44,395 nucleotides of DNA from JAHRVQ01 sp047616645 (GCA_047616645.1 JBLHIH010000014.1:1-44395), one strand, 5' to 3'. Positions 27,673 through 37,368 are shown, counted from the first letter of the stretch. Notes: generated by a model from the sequence alone, not told the origin. Made by a program: numbers and translations.

Positions 27673-30600
27673 GTGAACACTGCTGAATTTAGTGATGCAC
27701 TTTTACATTGCATGATTCGAGATCGTTTTAAGTTAGAGAAGCGCTATCGAAACATAAGCCGAAACACGGGTGAAAATAAAGGCCAGAATGTAAAAAAAGA
27801 AGCTGAGATGAAAAACCTATCATCTCAGATCAAAGCCTCCCGAGCGACTGTTGAACAACGTAAATCGCAAGTACCCAAAGTTTCCTATCCAGAAATGCTT
27901 CCAGTTTCTCAGCGGGTCGCAGATATTAAAGCTGCGATAGCATCATCACAAGTTGTCATTGTCTCCGGAGAAACCGGTTCCGGTAAGACAACTCAAATTC
28001 CTAAGATTTGTCTTGAGTTAGGTCGTGGCATATATGGTCTGATTGGACATACTCAGCCCCGACGTGTTGCCGCAAGAACTGTCGCACATAGAATTGCAGA
28101 AGAGCTTAATGTTCCCTTTGGACAAAGTGTAGGTTACCAAGTTCGGTATACGGAAAAAACATCTCCAACGACACACATCAAAGTGATGACCGATGGGATA
28201 CTACTAGCCGAGACTCAAGGTGATCGTTTCCTAGAAAAATACGATACCATCATCATTGATGAAGCCCACGAGCGAAGTCTAAATATTGATTTTCTCTTGG
28301 GTTATTTTAAGCGTATATTACCTAAACGGCCGGATCTAAAATTAATAATCACCTCTGCGACGATAGATGTTGATCGTTTCTCGAAACACTTTTCAGATGC
28401 GCCGGTTGTTGAAGTCTCTGGTCGAACTTTTGATGTCGAAGTATTATATCGGCCCTTAGTGTCCTTAACTAAAACAGAAGATGGTGATGAACTTATCTAT
28501 CAAGGTATTTTAGAGGCCTTGAGTGAAATCACGTCATTTGATAAAACAACAGCGAAGAAAGGACAACAACTTCCCGGTGATGTTTTGGTATTTTTGTCTG
28601 GGGAGCGAGAAATACGAGACCTCGCTCACTTGATCAGAAAGTCCGATTTAAAAGGCTACGAAGTATTACCCTTATATTCCCGATTAAGTGTTTCAGAACA
28701 AAATAAGATTTTTCAAAAACATCGAGGTCGCCGTGTCATATTAGCGACCAATGTGGCAGAAACCTCACTCACCGTGCCCGGTATTAGATACGTGATTGAC
28801 CCAGGTTTTGCGAGGATTTCTCGTTACAGTGTTCGCTCCAAAGTACAGCAATTACCGATTGAAGCCATATCCCAAGCGAGCGCAAATCAGAGAATGGGAA
28901 GGTGTGGACGTATTAGCCGAGGTGTCTGTTTAAGACTCTATTCAGAAGAAGACTTTCTAAGTAGAACGCAGTTTACATCACCCGAAATATTACGAACAAA
29001 CCTCGCATCCGTTATCTTGCAAATGTTAACACTTAATTTAGGTGACATTAGCCTGTTTCCTTTTTTGGAAAAACCAGAACAGCGACAAATCAGTGACGGC
29101 TATCAATTGTTATACGAATTGCGTGCGGTTGAGAAAAATAAAAAGATAAGCAAACTTGGGAAAGAAATGGCAAGACTTCCAGTAGATCTCCGACTGGCAA
29201 GAATGTTATTGGAAGCGAATAAACAGGGATGTCTAAGTGAAGTACTGACAATCGTAAGTGCCCTTGCTACTCAAGATGTTAGAGAGAGACCCCATGATCA
29301 TCAGCAAGCGGCAGACGAAAAACACAGACAACATTGGCATGAGGATTCAGATTTTCTTGCGCTCACCAAGCTATGGGATTTTATAGAGACAAATCGACAG
29401 GCACTCACAAACAATCAATTTAGAAAATTCTGTCGTCAAAATTATTTGTCGTATTTACGCATCCTTGAATGGCGGGAAAATCATCGGCAGTTACATTTAA
29501 TGTGCAAGGAAATGAAACTGAAGGAAAATTCTGAACCGAGTACCTATCATTCTATACACCTCTCGTTACTTGCGGGATTGGTAGGGAATATCGGTGAAAA
29601 GACACGAGATAGAGAATACCTTGGTACTAGGAATCGACGGCATTTTATATTCCCCGGCTCCTCCCAGTTTAAACCTTTACCAAAATGGATCATGTCAGCT
29701 GAACTCGTCGAGACAACGCGCTTGTTTGCGCGTATGGTCGCAAAAATTGATAGTGAATGGATTGAGCCCTATGCCGAGCACCTTGTAAAACGGAACTATC
29801 ATGAACCCTATTTTGATCAAACGAGTGCCCGTGTTCTTGCTTTTGAAGAAGTCATTCTTCATGGCGTCATCATCGTCAAAAAACGAAAAGTAGACTTTGG
29901 TCATGTGGATGTTGAGAAAGCGCGGCAAATTTTTATTCAATCTGCCTTAGTTGAACAAGAGTTGGAATCGAAGGCTGGATTTTACCGATCAAATTGTAAA
30001 TTGGTCGAAGAGATTGAGCGCTTGGAATCTAAGTCGAGAAAACGGGATTTGTTAGTGGGTTCTTATGCTGTTTTCAAATTCTACGATGCATTGATACCTG
30101 AAGAAATAAACTCTGGTGCAAAGCTTGAAGCTTGGCGTAGGAAAGTGGAGATAGATGAACCGGAATTTCTCTTTATTGAAAAAGAGACCTTGTTGAAACA
30201 AGCACCCACTCTCGTCAATAGCGAATTTCCAGATAAGCTTGAGATAGCGGATACAAAATTAAAGCTAGATTATCATTTTGATCCTCAGCACGAAAATGAT
30301 GGTGTCAGTGTCAATATTCCCGTTTCGATATTAAGGCAAGTGAGTAAATCTCAACTAGATTGGGTAATACCAGGCTTGCTTGAAGAAAAATGTTTAGCGT
30401 TGATTAAATCTTTACCGAAGGCGATTCGGAAGAAGTTCGTTCCCGCACCTGAATATGCAAAGAAGGTTGCGCAGGTGCTGGAGTTTGATGGTAGAGACTT
30501 GACTGAGACATTAGCTGAGAAACTGTTTCGACTAAGTGGAACTAAGGTAGAAGCAAGCGCCTTCAACATGGAAGCAATTGACCAGCACCTTAATATGAAT

Positions 30601-31569
30601 ATTAAGGTCCTTGATGAAAAGGGTCGTGTACTTTCAGCTAGTCGAGATATTTCGCTATTAAGAGACAAATTTAGCGAAAAGGCTGAAGTGCTTTTCTCAA
30701 AACGAGACAAACATCAGATCGAACAAACAGGACTAGATGACTGGACCTTTGGAGAACTGCCGCCTCAGGTAGAATTCAATCAAGCGAGTATCTTGATTAA
30801 AGGATATCCTGCGCTTGTCGATAATAAGACCTCGGTTGCGATCCAAGTTATTGACAATGAAAAGCAGGCTGAGCAAATTTCAGGAAAAGGATTGCTTCGA
30901 TTGTTGATGCTTCAATTAAGTGATCAAAGGAAATATATTGAAAAAAACATACCTCACTTTGATCGATTTGCGTTGTTTTACGCAACAAGAGGGCCCAGAA
31001 AAGAATTGTTAGAGGACCTGGTTGACGCTATTTTTCGTTATACATTTATTGAAGATAAACCTAGCGTCAATCATAGAGCTTCATTTGAGCAACGTTTAGA
31101 GGCCAAGAAAGATTTGATATCGAATATGAATCTTATTGCAAGATTGCTTGAAGATATCTTAAAGCGAGCAATGCAAATTGATACAATGTTAAAATCTAAT
31201 TCCATGAATGAGTCAGTGAAAAAGGACATTCAATTTCAAATGCAAGACTTGCTTGGTGTGAGGTTTATGAGATCGGTTCCTCTTTATTGGTTAAAGCACT
31301 ATTCAAGATTTTTGAAAGCAATTGAATACCGATTGGACAAATATCAGGTCAATATAAACAAGGACCAAGAATCTCAGAAAGCGATTACAACGCTTAGAAA
31401 GAGACTAGAAGATGCCGAGCTTGCACAGCCGAAAAATACCGTAAAGTTTAGGTGGATGCTTGAGGAATTGAGAGTGTCTCTTTTTGCTCAACCACTGGGT
31501 ACGAGCATGCCGGTTTCAGGGAAACGTTTGGACAAAGAATGGCTTAATCTAATGGGTAAATCAGGCTGA
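27673..31569 (+). CDS. hrpA: ATP-dependent RNA helicase HrpA
   Basis: This is a DEAH-box helicase of 1298 residues, the expected HrpA size. It has motif I GETGSGKT (99-106), motif Ia TQPRRVAA, motif II DEAH (196-199), motif III SAT, then ATNVAETSLTVPG and QRMGRCGR (motif VI). The helicase-associated and OB-fold regions follow, then the long HrpA C-terminal domain (DUF3418 type). HrpA rescues collided ribosomes in Escherichia coli. The start is the GTG at 27673. It is unbroken over 3.9 kb, in contrast to many neighbours. Confidence 0.96.
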   Translation: MNTAEFSDALLHCMIRDRFKLEKRYRNISRNTGENKGQNVKKEAEMKNLSSQIKASRATVEQRKSQVPKVSYPEMLPVSQRVADIKAAIASSQVVIVSGETGSGKTTQIPKICLELGRGIYGLIGHTQPRRVAARTVAHRIAEELNVPFGQSVGYQVRYTEKTSPTTHIKVMTDGILLAETQGDRFLEKYDTIIIDEAHERSLNIDFLLGYFKRILPKRPDLKLIITSATIDVDRFSKHFSDAPVVEVSGRTFDVEVLYRPLVSLTKTEDGDELIYQGILEALSEITSFDKTTAKKGQQLPGDVLVFLSGEREIRDLAHLIRKSDLKGYEVLPLYSRLSVSEQNKIFQKHRGRRVILATNVAETSLTVPGIRYVIDPGFARISRYSVRSKVQQLPIEAISQASANQRMGRCGRISRGVCLRLYSEEDFLSRTQFTSPEILRTNLASVILQMLTLNLGDISLFPFLEKPEQRQISDGYQLLYELRAVEKNKKISKLGKEMARLPVDLRLARMLLEANKQGCLSEVLTIVSALATQDVRERPHDHQQAADEKHRQHWHEDSDFLALTKLWDFIETNRQALTNNQFRKFCRQNYLSYLRILEWRENHRQLHLMCKEMKLKENSEPSTYHSIHLSLLAGLVGNIGEKTRDREYLGTRNRRHFIFPGSSQFKPLPKWIMSAELVETTRLFARMVAKIDSEWIEPYAEHLVKRNYHEPYFDQTSARVLAFEEVILHGVIIVKKRKVDFGHVDVEKARQIFIQSALVEQELESKAGFYRSNCKLVEEIERLESKSRKRDLLVGSYAVFKFYDALIPEEINSGAKLEAWRRKVEIDEPEFLFIEKETLLKQAPTLVNSEFPDKLEIADTKLKLDYHFDPQHENDGVSVNIPVSILRQVSKSQLDWVIPGLLEEKCLALIKSLPKAIRKKFVPAPEYAKKVAQVLEFDGRDLTETLAEKLFRLSGTKVEASAFNMEAIDQHLNMNIKVLDEKGRVLSASRDISLLRDKFSEKAEVLFSKRDKHQIEQTGLDDWTFGELPPQVEFNQASILIKGYPALVDNKTSVAIQVIDNEKQAEQISGKGLLRLLMLQLSDQRKYIEKNIPHFDRFALFYATRGPRKELLEDLVDAIFRYTFIEDKPSVNHRASFEQRLEAKKDLISNMNLIARLLEDILKRAMQIDTMLKSNSMNESVKKDIQFQMQDLLGVRFMRSVPLYWLKHYSRFLKAIEYRLDKYQVNINKDQESQKAITTLRKRLEDAELAQPKNTVKFRWMLEELRVSLFAQPLGTSMPVSGKRLDKEWLNLMGKSG

Positions 31570-31829
31570 AAAAGAGGGCTCATTATTCATGTCTTTCTGC
31601 CGATACAGTATTACAGCGCAGTAAATAGTCAAGCGCGATACGGCAGCAAAATGCAGGTAAGATTAACATAGGGTCAGTTAAAGCAGGTTTTTAATAGGCA
31701 AATTAGCTTTGGCTCCTAAAGGCTTGTAAACATTGAATTTTGAGAGTAAAGTCTTCGTCCAATTTACTGAAGTTGATTGGGCCGAAGATGAGCGCCATAA
31801 ATTGAGCGTTTTTAGGTGAAAGTTGTAAG

Positions 31830-33092
31830 ATGAGAATTGGAAACGAAGAGTTATTGGTTCTAAGTGAGATCGATACTGATAGCGAAAATATCTTTAGTAC
31901 TCTCGTACATCCCCTCGAGGATATTGGTTATTCAGTTCATATAGCAGACCCAGATAATTGTGTTTCAGCCATTGAAAAATATCATCCCAACATTGTTCTA
32001 TTACCGTTTTCCAATATCCATGAATCTTTCGATTTTTCAGAATTGTTGCGTTGCATACACGCAAAAGACAATCAACTTGCGGTGATTATACTTGCGGCAG
32101 AGTCAAAAACTGCGCCTAGTGATAAGCTTGATCTTGGCGATAAGAAGACGCACGCACGCATCGAAAACGATTCGGCAAATGACAAAGTGGTGCATATTAA
32201 ATCAGCTCAGGTTCAAGCGCTCTTGGAGCAAGGGGCAGAGGATGTTGTTTTTGGTTCACGGGAAGATGCACTGACAATCGTTATTATAAAGCGCGCTATA
32301 GAACATGCCCTAGAAAAGAAGCAGCAACGCCAACTATTAGATGAAAATAATGCCCTTCGCCTGCGCTTGAGTATTTTGGATGCGGATATGGCGGTCGCTA
32401 AACATACTGTATCTAGAATGTCTCCTGAATCACCGGCACAGCTCGGAGGCTTTCGTATGGAATACTTGAGTAGGCCTTGTTTGGATGTGGGTGGGGACTC
32501 GGTAAACTATTTCAAATTAATGGATGGACGCATCGTTTTCTATTTTGCGGATGTGTCAGGTCATGGTGCTCCAGCTGCTATTGTCACTGCTGCATTGGTG
32601 ACCTTACAGCGCTTTTTTATAGAGGCTTGCGATTCAAATGCACTCACTAATACTGCCCAAATGCTGAGCTGGTATAATCAAGCGCTATTAGTGCAAGGAT
32701 TTGATCAACATATTACAATGTTTCTTGGATTATTGGATGAATCGAAATCCACATTTCAGTATAGTAACGCCGCGCATTTTCCCAGCGTCATACTACAATC
32801 TAGTAGCAGTGTCGATTTTATAGAATTACAGGGATTGCCACTGGCAATGTGCAAGACTAAATATGAATGTAGAGAGCTAGAACTCAGTGAAACTTTTAAT
32901 CTAGTCATGTTTTCCGACGGAGTGTTAGAAATCATGGGACGCAGTACGTTGGCAGAGAAGGAAGAAACCTTACTTTCTTTGGTAAGATGTGGAAACACTG
33001 AGATAGATTCACTAAGGGAAGCGCTCGGCTTAGATGAACTTGAGTACATACCGGATGATATTGCGATTTTTACGATAGCGAGGAAGAACTAG
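31830..33092 (+). CDS. PP2C-type phosphatase with degenerate receiver (HsbR-like)
   Basis: In this 420-residue protein, residues 1-165 resemble a response-regulator receiver but lack the phospho-acceptor: the usual LLD position reads NIVLLPFSN. A low-complexity insert follows it. A coiled linker (about 160-200) precedes a SpoIIE/PP2C phosphatase domain with metal ligands in DVGGDSVNYF, ADVSGHG, FSDGVLE and PDDIAIF. The STAS gene follows after 5 bases. In the HsbR/HsbA systems of Pseudomonas such a phosphatase acts on the STAS partner. Unlike HsbR, no C-terminal HATPase kinase domain is present. Confidence 0.88.
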   Translation: MRIGNEELLVLSEIDTDSENIFSTLVHPLEDIGYSVHIADPDNCVSAIEKYHPNIVLLPFSNIHESFDFSELLRCIHAKDNQLAVIILAAESKTAPSDKLDLGDKKTHARIENDSANDKVVHIKSAQVQALLEQGAEDVVFGSREDALTIVIIKRAIEHALEKKQQRQLLDENNALRLRLSILDADMAVAKHTVSRMSPESPAQLGGFRMEYLSRPCLDVGGDSVNYFKLMDGRIVFYFADVSGHGAPAAIVTAALVTLQRFFIEACDSNALTNTAQMLSWYNQALLVQGFDQHITMFLGLLDESKSTFQYSNAAHFPSVILQSSSSVDFIELQGLPLAMCKTKYECRELELSETFNLVMFSDGVLEIMGRSTLAEKEETLLSLVRCGNTEIDSLREALGLDELEYIPDDIAIFTIARKN

Positions 33093-33097
33093 ACATC

Positions 33098-33610
33098 ATG
33101 GGTAATATTTTATACGCCAATCATGATAATGCGCATGTCCTAAAGTTTATTGGGGATGTACGCGTCACTCTGGGGCCGACCTTAAGCACGTTTGTGCGGT
33201 CTATGAATAAAACTAAAGATAGTAAATCGATCGTTGTTGATCTCAGTGAAACAACGTGTATCGATAGTACTGCTTTAGGGTTTCTAGCAAAAATTTCTCT
33301 TCACTTTCAAAAATTTCAAGATAGTAAGCCGACGATTATATCCACTAATCCCGATGTAACACGGATATTAGTTAGTATGGGATTTGATTCGATTTTTATT
33401 ATTTCTGAATCAGATATTACAAAATGCAGTGATCTAGCAGAATTGCCTGTTCAGCATGCCTCAGAGCCTGAATTACGAGAACAAGTCATTGATGCTCACC
33501 AAACGCTGATGAAGCTCAATGGAAAGAACAAAGCCTGCTTTACTAATCTAGTAGAAGCATTAGAAAAAGAAAAACATGATGCAAAGCCTCTTAAGCGTAG
33601 AGCAAGCTAG
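33098..33610 (+). CDS. STAS-domain anti-sigma-factor antagonist (HsbA-like)
   Basis: This is a 170-residue protein. A STAS domain (1-105) has the phospho-site loop TCIDSTALGFLAK, with Ser57 as the probable phosphorylation target. It has a helical charged tail of about 60 residues. It is the natural substrate of the PP2C protein encoded 5 bases upstream. Dephosphorylated STAS proteins of this kind bind an anti-sigma factor or a diguanylate cyclase. No kinase or anti-sigma gene is adjacent. Confidence 0.88.
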   Translation: MGNILYANHDNAHVLKFIGDVRVTLGPTLSTFVRSMNKTKDSKSIVVDLSETTCIDSTALGFLAKISLHFQKFQDSKPTIISTNPDVTRILVSMGFDSIFIISESDITKCSDLAELPVQHASEPELREQVIDAHQTLMKLNGKNKACFTNLVEALEKEKHDAKPLKRRAS

Positions 33611-33627
33611 CTCGTATAAATCAGGCC

Positions 33628-34080
33628 TTAATTGTGTAAGCTTGTTACGCGTACTTTGGTCTTAACAAATTCCGAGGGTGGCAGGTTAATTAAACCGGCT
33701 ATCTTTCTAATAAAATGTTCCTCGTACTTATCCAACCTTCCATCTGCAAAAGCTAAATGCCAGCAGTTTTCTAGTAGCTCAATTTTTTCATCGTTATTAA
33801 AATGCTTGTTTATCAATGATGTAAACTGATAAAGATCATGGGAGTCTTTTGTTTCTTCTGCCGCAAGATCAATTAACGACAAGAGCTCATCTTCATTCAG
33901 ATCGAAGGTTTTTCTAAGTAAGTCAACAATGAGTATTGTTTCACTCTCATGATTATCATAATCCGAATTTGCCAACTCAAGAAAGATCGCAGCTGTCGCA
34001 AATTCGATTTTATTCGTGCCTTCAGTCTCTTCACTTATCTGAAGAGTATCTTCAAAAAACTTTGTAATTTTGTCTAACAT
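33628..34080 (-). CDS. TerB-family protein
   Basis: This 150-residue all-helical acidic protein has the TerB-like pattern: ATAAIFLELANSDYD, EDELLSLIDLAAEE and LLENCWHLAFADGRLDKYEEHFIRKIAGLI. The Asp-rich turns resemble a metal-binding site. It is probably soluble (no signal peptide). It lies 13 bases downstream of dusA on the same strand and may be cotranscribed. Confidence 0.83.
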   Translation of the reverse strand: MLDKITKFFEDTLQISEETEGTNKIEFATAAIFLELANSDYDNHESETILIVDLLRKTFDLNEDELLSLIDLAAEETKDSHDLYQFTSLINKHFNNDEKIELLENCWHLAFADGRLDKYEEHFIRKIAGLINLPPSEFVKTKVRVTSLHN

Positions 34081-34093
34081 TGTAAAAATTATC

Positions 34094-35137
34094 CTAAGCT
34101 AATTCAGCATGCTTTAGTGCATCAAACACTATATCTAAAGAACCCTTCGCGTCAAACATATGATCACTAAGATATCGCCGGTATTTTTTCGCGCCGGTGC
34201 ATCCCAAAAATAATCCAAGTAAGTGTTTGATAATGTGCTTCGGGTGTTCACCAGGTACTAAGGTTTCTTGACCGTACTGAATAAATTGAGAAACAATCTC
34301 CAGTCGACTTGGAGACTGAAAATTGAAAATTTGTCGTTCAATCTCCGCTAATAAATAAGGATCATGGTAGGGCACTCGCCCCATCATCACACCATCCACT
34401 TTACTCAATTGCTCGACTACTTGTTGAGTGGTTTTAATTCCGCCATTAATAAAAAACTGTAAATGAGGGAAGTCGTTTTTAATTTTATAAACGTAGTCAT
34501 ATTTAAGCGGAGGTATTTCACGATTTTCCTTAGGCGATAGTCCCTCAAGAATGGCCGATCGCGCGTGGATATAAAAAACTTCACAGCCAGACTTTGCGAC
34601 TTCTTGAACAAAATTGTGGAAAAATTCATAGGAATCATATTCGTCGATGCCTATGCGGCATTTTATGGTGACCGGAATGTTAACTTGTTCTTGCATCTCA
34701 TGAAGACATTCAGCCACCAGTTTTGGTTCTGCCATCAAACAGGCACCGATCCCACCATATTGAACACGATCACTTGGACAACCGACATTTAAGTTGATTT
34801 CTTGGTATCCCGCATCTTCCACCATCGTTGCGCACTGGCGCAGTGCAACTGGATCACTGCCACCAAGCTGTAAAGCACAAGGCTCGTCCCTCGCGTGTTT
34901 TAAATAGTGTTGAGCGTCACCATGAATCAGCGCCCCCGTGACGATCATCTCTGAAAACAATAATGAATTGGGGGAGATCAAACGGAGTAGGGCACGACAA
35001 TGACGGTCGGTGCATCCCATCATCGGAGCGACGGATATTCTTCTGTCCATAGAATTGGCAAAGAAGTGCGGCTCTAAGCCATTTTCGCTGTTTTTATAGG
35101 CTTTAGTGATATTTGAATTTTTGGTATTTGTTAGCAT
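34094..35137 (-). CDS. dusA: tRNA-dihydrouridine(20/20a) synthase DusA
   Basis: This 347-residue flavoprotein reduces U20/U20a of tRNA. It has SVAPMMGCTDRHCR (Asp-Trp of the usual MMDWTDRHCR is changed to Gly-Cys), EMIVTGALIHGD, the catalytic Cys in NVGCPSDRVQYGG and FGACLM-like IGACLM, then KCRIGIDEYDSYEF, HARSAILEGLSPKENREIPPL in two parts, and VMMGRVPYHDPY. About 28 residues precede the conserved core; ATG 35137 is the longest start and ATG 35050 (MDRRIS) is also possible. The 5' end of dusA is a known island attachment site, and an integrase remnant lies just upstream. Confidence 0.95.
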   Translation of the reverse strand: MLTNTKNSNITKAYKNSENGLEPHFFANSMDRRISVAPMMGCTDRHCRALLRLISPNSLLFSEMIVTGALIHGDAQHYLKHARDEPCALQLGGSDPVALRQCATMVEDAGYQEINLNVGCPSDRVQYGGIGACLMAEPKLVAECLHEMQEQVNIPVTIKCRIGIDEYDSYEFFHNFVQEVAKSGCEVFYIHARSAILEGLSPKENREIPPLKYDYVYKIKNDFPHLQFFINGGIKTTQQVVEQLSKVDGVMMGRVPYHDPYLLAEIERQIFNFQSPSRLEIVSQFIQYGQETLVPGEHPKHIIKHLLGLFLGCTGAKKYRRYLSDHMFDAKGSLDIVFDALKHAELA

Positions 35138-35160
35138 TTATTGACTTTATTTACTTAGTG

Positions 35161-35194
35161 GTGTCACATATGTGTCACTAGAATTATGTGACAC
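35161..35194. repeat. GTGTCAC repeats between dusA and the integrase
   Basis: GTGTCAC occurs at 35161-35167 and 35172-35178, and its exact inverse GTGACAC at 35188-35194. The cluster lies between the divergent dusA and integrase starts. It may be an integrase arm-type or excisionase binding site, or an operator. The repeats are seen; the role is inferred. Confidence 0.5.
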
Positions 35195-35204
35195 CGGAGA
35201 GAAA

Positions 35205-35587
35205 GTGGCTTCATTTACAGTAATAAAGCGAAAAAAATCTGATGGAACGTTTAGATACATGACCAGGATCAGAGTTAAAGAGCAAGGGAGCGTAGTTTAC
35301 AACGAGTCTTGCACATTCTCAAAGAAGGTGTCGGCGACAGAATGGGGTAAACGGAAGGTCTTAGAAATTGAACAGGGAGGATATGGTAATGAAGCTTCTC
35401 AAATCTCAATTCGAGAACTCATATATAAATACATTAACGACCCACACGTTGAATTGGGAAGAACAAAAAGAAATGTCTTGGACTTGTTGATGAGTTGCAA
35501 TATTGCGATGGAAGACGCTACGAATCTAAAACTCCACCATATTGTAGATCATTGTAAAATCAGAAATGAAAGTGGTGCGGGGCCAGC
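35205..35587 (+). pseudogene. N-terminal part of a dusA-associated tyrosine recombinase
   Basis: The start GTG 35205 has GGAG five bases upstream. The protein begins MASFTVIKRKKSDGTFRYMTRIRVKEQG and then has YNESCTFSKKVSATEWGKRK, the arm-binding domain layout of phage-type integrases. The core-binding region ends at HCKIRNESGAGPAVPS. Here an IS6-family element interrupts it (inverted repeat starts at 35588); the reading frame runs on into the IS to 35660. The catalytic domain with R-H-R-Y residues is absent, so the integrase is dead. Position and orientation beside dusA are those of dusA-associated integrases. Confidence 0.8.
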
Positions 35588-36410
35588 GGTTCCGTCGCAA
35601 ATTTCGCACTTGTTGGGTAAAACAACAAAGCGGTATTCGACCTACGCAGCTAAAGCGTAGAACTGTTCTGTCGGTGTCAGATCACCGGTCCGATTCTTTT
35701 TCATTTGTCCCTTTTTGAGCATCGCTACCAGCTCAATTCCAGCCAGAGTACTCTGCGCTGTTTGAAAACTGTTGAAGCCTAACATCAAGCGAGTGATGCG
35801 TTTGATCCGTCGGTGATCGGAATGCCGCATCACTTGTTCTACAATGTTGTTTAGGTATTTGCATTGGCGGATGTTGACTCTCCGATTATTCACATCGTTG
35901 AACTGCTTTATGCCCGCATTGTTCGCGCCACTTTTATCGATATTAACTAAGCTTGGCTTACCATTTCTACCGACAGCTTTATTGAAGAAGCGCAGCGCCG
36001 CTTTGGTGTCGCACTTAGCGGTCAGTAGAAAGTCAATCGTATCTCCCGCTTTATCAACTGCACGATAGTAGTAGCGCCACTGACCCCTTACTTTCAAATA
36101 GGTTTCGTCCATCCGCCACCGAACCCCCGGTCGTTTCTTCTTTTTATGGAAGGCCTTTTCTAGCTTCGGCGCATAGTGAACAACCCAGCGATTCAGAGTA
36201 CCGTGATCAACCACAAGGCCACGCTCTGCCATCACTTCTTCAATATTGCGATAGCTGAGCGCATAAGAACGGTACCATCGAACACATTGAAGGATTCAGG
36301 GTTTCGGTGTATGGCGGCCTTTGAAGGAGATCATGAATTGCTCAGATATTACAGTTTATCGACGTCATTCTACCTGATGACGATTTAGCGCTTCTGGATG
36401 CGACAGAACC
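35588..36410 (-). mobile_element. IS6-family insertion sequence, decayed
   Basis: This is an 823-base element, a usual IS6 size. The left end GGTTCCGTCGCAAATTTCGC (35588-35607) and the inverted right end GGTTCTGTCGCATCCAGA (36410 backwards) share 11 of the first 12 bases and resemble known IS6-family ends. One transposase gene fills the inside. The flanking 8 bases (gggccagc and ttattgtc) do not match, so no target duplication remains, which suggests recombination or deletion after insertion. Confidence 0.8.
35642..36334 (-). pseudogene. IS6-family transposase with in-frame TGA and insert in the DDE core
   Basis: The gene starts at ATG 36334 (MISFKGRHTPKP), meets TGA at 36296-36298, and continues in the same frame as ILQCVRWYRSYALSYRNIEE. 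The DDE core shows WRMDETYLKVRGQW (first Asp), NIDKSGANNAG (second Asp) and NNIVEQ (Glu). Five residues (VMRHS) are inserted between the Glu and the following DHRRIKRIT that holds the usual basic residue seven positions on. Stop and insert both argue that it is inactive. Confidence 0.85.
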
Positions 36411-36676
36411 TTATTGTCAACGTTAAAACCCAAAGAACTTAGGCAGAAGGACGAACCGCTGGAAATTTACGCATTTCTGGACGGGCACTAGCTCTTGCCA
36501 GTCTATAACTACTGCTGTCCATAAATGAGTAATTTTCGATAGATGAGTAGCCATAATGTATATCCTTCCTGAATAATAAGTCATTCAAGCTGTTCATTTA
36601 GTGTCCAACGTGTTTTTATGGTTGCGGTCATACAATAATTGTGTTTCCAACAATAATAAATTTTCCGGAGAAGATT
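36411..36676. other. gap right of the IS6 element
   Basis: There is no convincing gene. A 43-codon minus-strand frame (36554 down to 36423, MATHLSKITHLW) has a fair ribosome site (AAGGATATACAT) and could be the start of a broken gene. No continuation of the integrase catalytic domain was found here. Confidence 0.35.
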
Positions 36677-37009
36677 ATGAATGTAGATCGTATTATCACT
36701 ATCGTAGGTATTTTAGCGGCCGTGGCCGCAGTATTTTTGCCCCTAGAATGGTGGGCCTTGATATTGTTAGTTGTTGGTTTAGTCGGAGGCTTCGTTACTC
36801 CGGCACCTGACATGATGACAAGAATGGCCTATATCATCGCGGCTGTTGGACTGCCGACCGTTGCCAATAGCCTAGATGCCATTCCGCAAGTCGGCGGACA
36901 ATTGAACGCGATTATCGACAACTTTGCAGTAGTCATTGGCGGCATGGCCATTGCCAGCTTCATTATGACGTTAAAAGATCGCGTCATGGATAGCGGCGAC
37001 GCAGAGTAA
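36677..37009 (+). CDS. small membrane protein, function unknown
   Basis: This 110-residue protein has three or four hydrophobic segments (IVGILAAVAAVFLPL, WALILLVVGLVGGFV, AYIIAAVGLPTV, VIGGMAIASFIM) and an acidic C-terminus. GGAG at 36664-36668 precedes ATG 36677 with good spacing; an earlier in-frame GTG at 36641 lacks support. A strong terminator follows at 37104-37135. No family was recognised. Confidence 0.78.
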   Translation: MNVDRIITIVGILAAVAAVFLPLEWWALILLVVGLVGGFVTPAPDMMTRMAYIIAAVGLPTVANSLDAIPQVGGQLNAIIDNFAVVIGGMAIASFIMTLKDRVMDSGDAE

Positions 37010-37103
37010 TCATCAACTACCTAAGTCGTTGGTGAAGCATGTCCTATCAATAGACAGCCCTTGGGGCTTGTCAGTATAGTGAGGAGACAGGCTTAGTAAT
37101 AAG

Positions 37104-37135
37104 ACCGGATGGAGATTTCCATTCGGTTTTTTTTT
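37104..37135 (+). terminator. rho-independent terminator
   Basis: A ten-pair stem ACCGGATGGA / TCCATTCGGT with a GATT loop is followed by a run of T to 37135. It ends the transcript of the small membrane protein. Confidence 0.9.
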
Positions 37136-37368
37136 GTTTCTATTATTCTTAAGGCACCTGCCTGTCTATATAGGTAGCAATTTCTCAGAGCCTTGTTGTG
37201 ATTTGACATCGACTGCAGCCGACCGGCTTCCTCACTCATTGATTACCGTACTTGTTTTAGGAAAAATTCAGGTATGATGCAATAAAGCTGGTTTGCAAGC
37301 GCTTTGCACCAATCGACGCTGGCAATCTACATTCCCTTCATAAATTGCCACGGTCGAAAAAGAGTACC
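37136..37368. other. intergenic, nothing recognised
   Basis: No gene, tRNA or clear promoter was seen. TGCAA-GCGCT-TTGCA near 37293 is a short imperfect hairpin. Confidence 0.4.

Noticed and set aside
31700..31829. Possible sigma-28 (flagellar) promoter before the PP2C gene
   Set aside because: TAAAG and GCCGAAGA elements are present but the spacing and the -10 do not fit.
36296..36298. In-frame TGA in the IS6 transposase as recoding
   Set aside because: The position is variable in the family and the transposase has another defect, so decay is the better reading.
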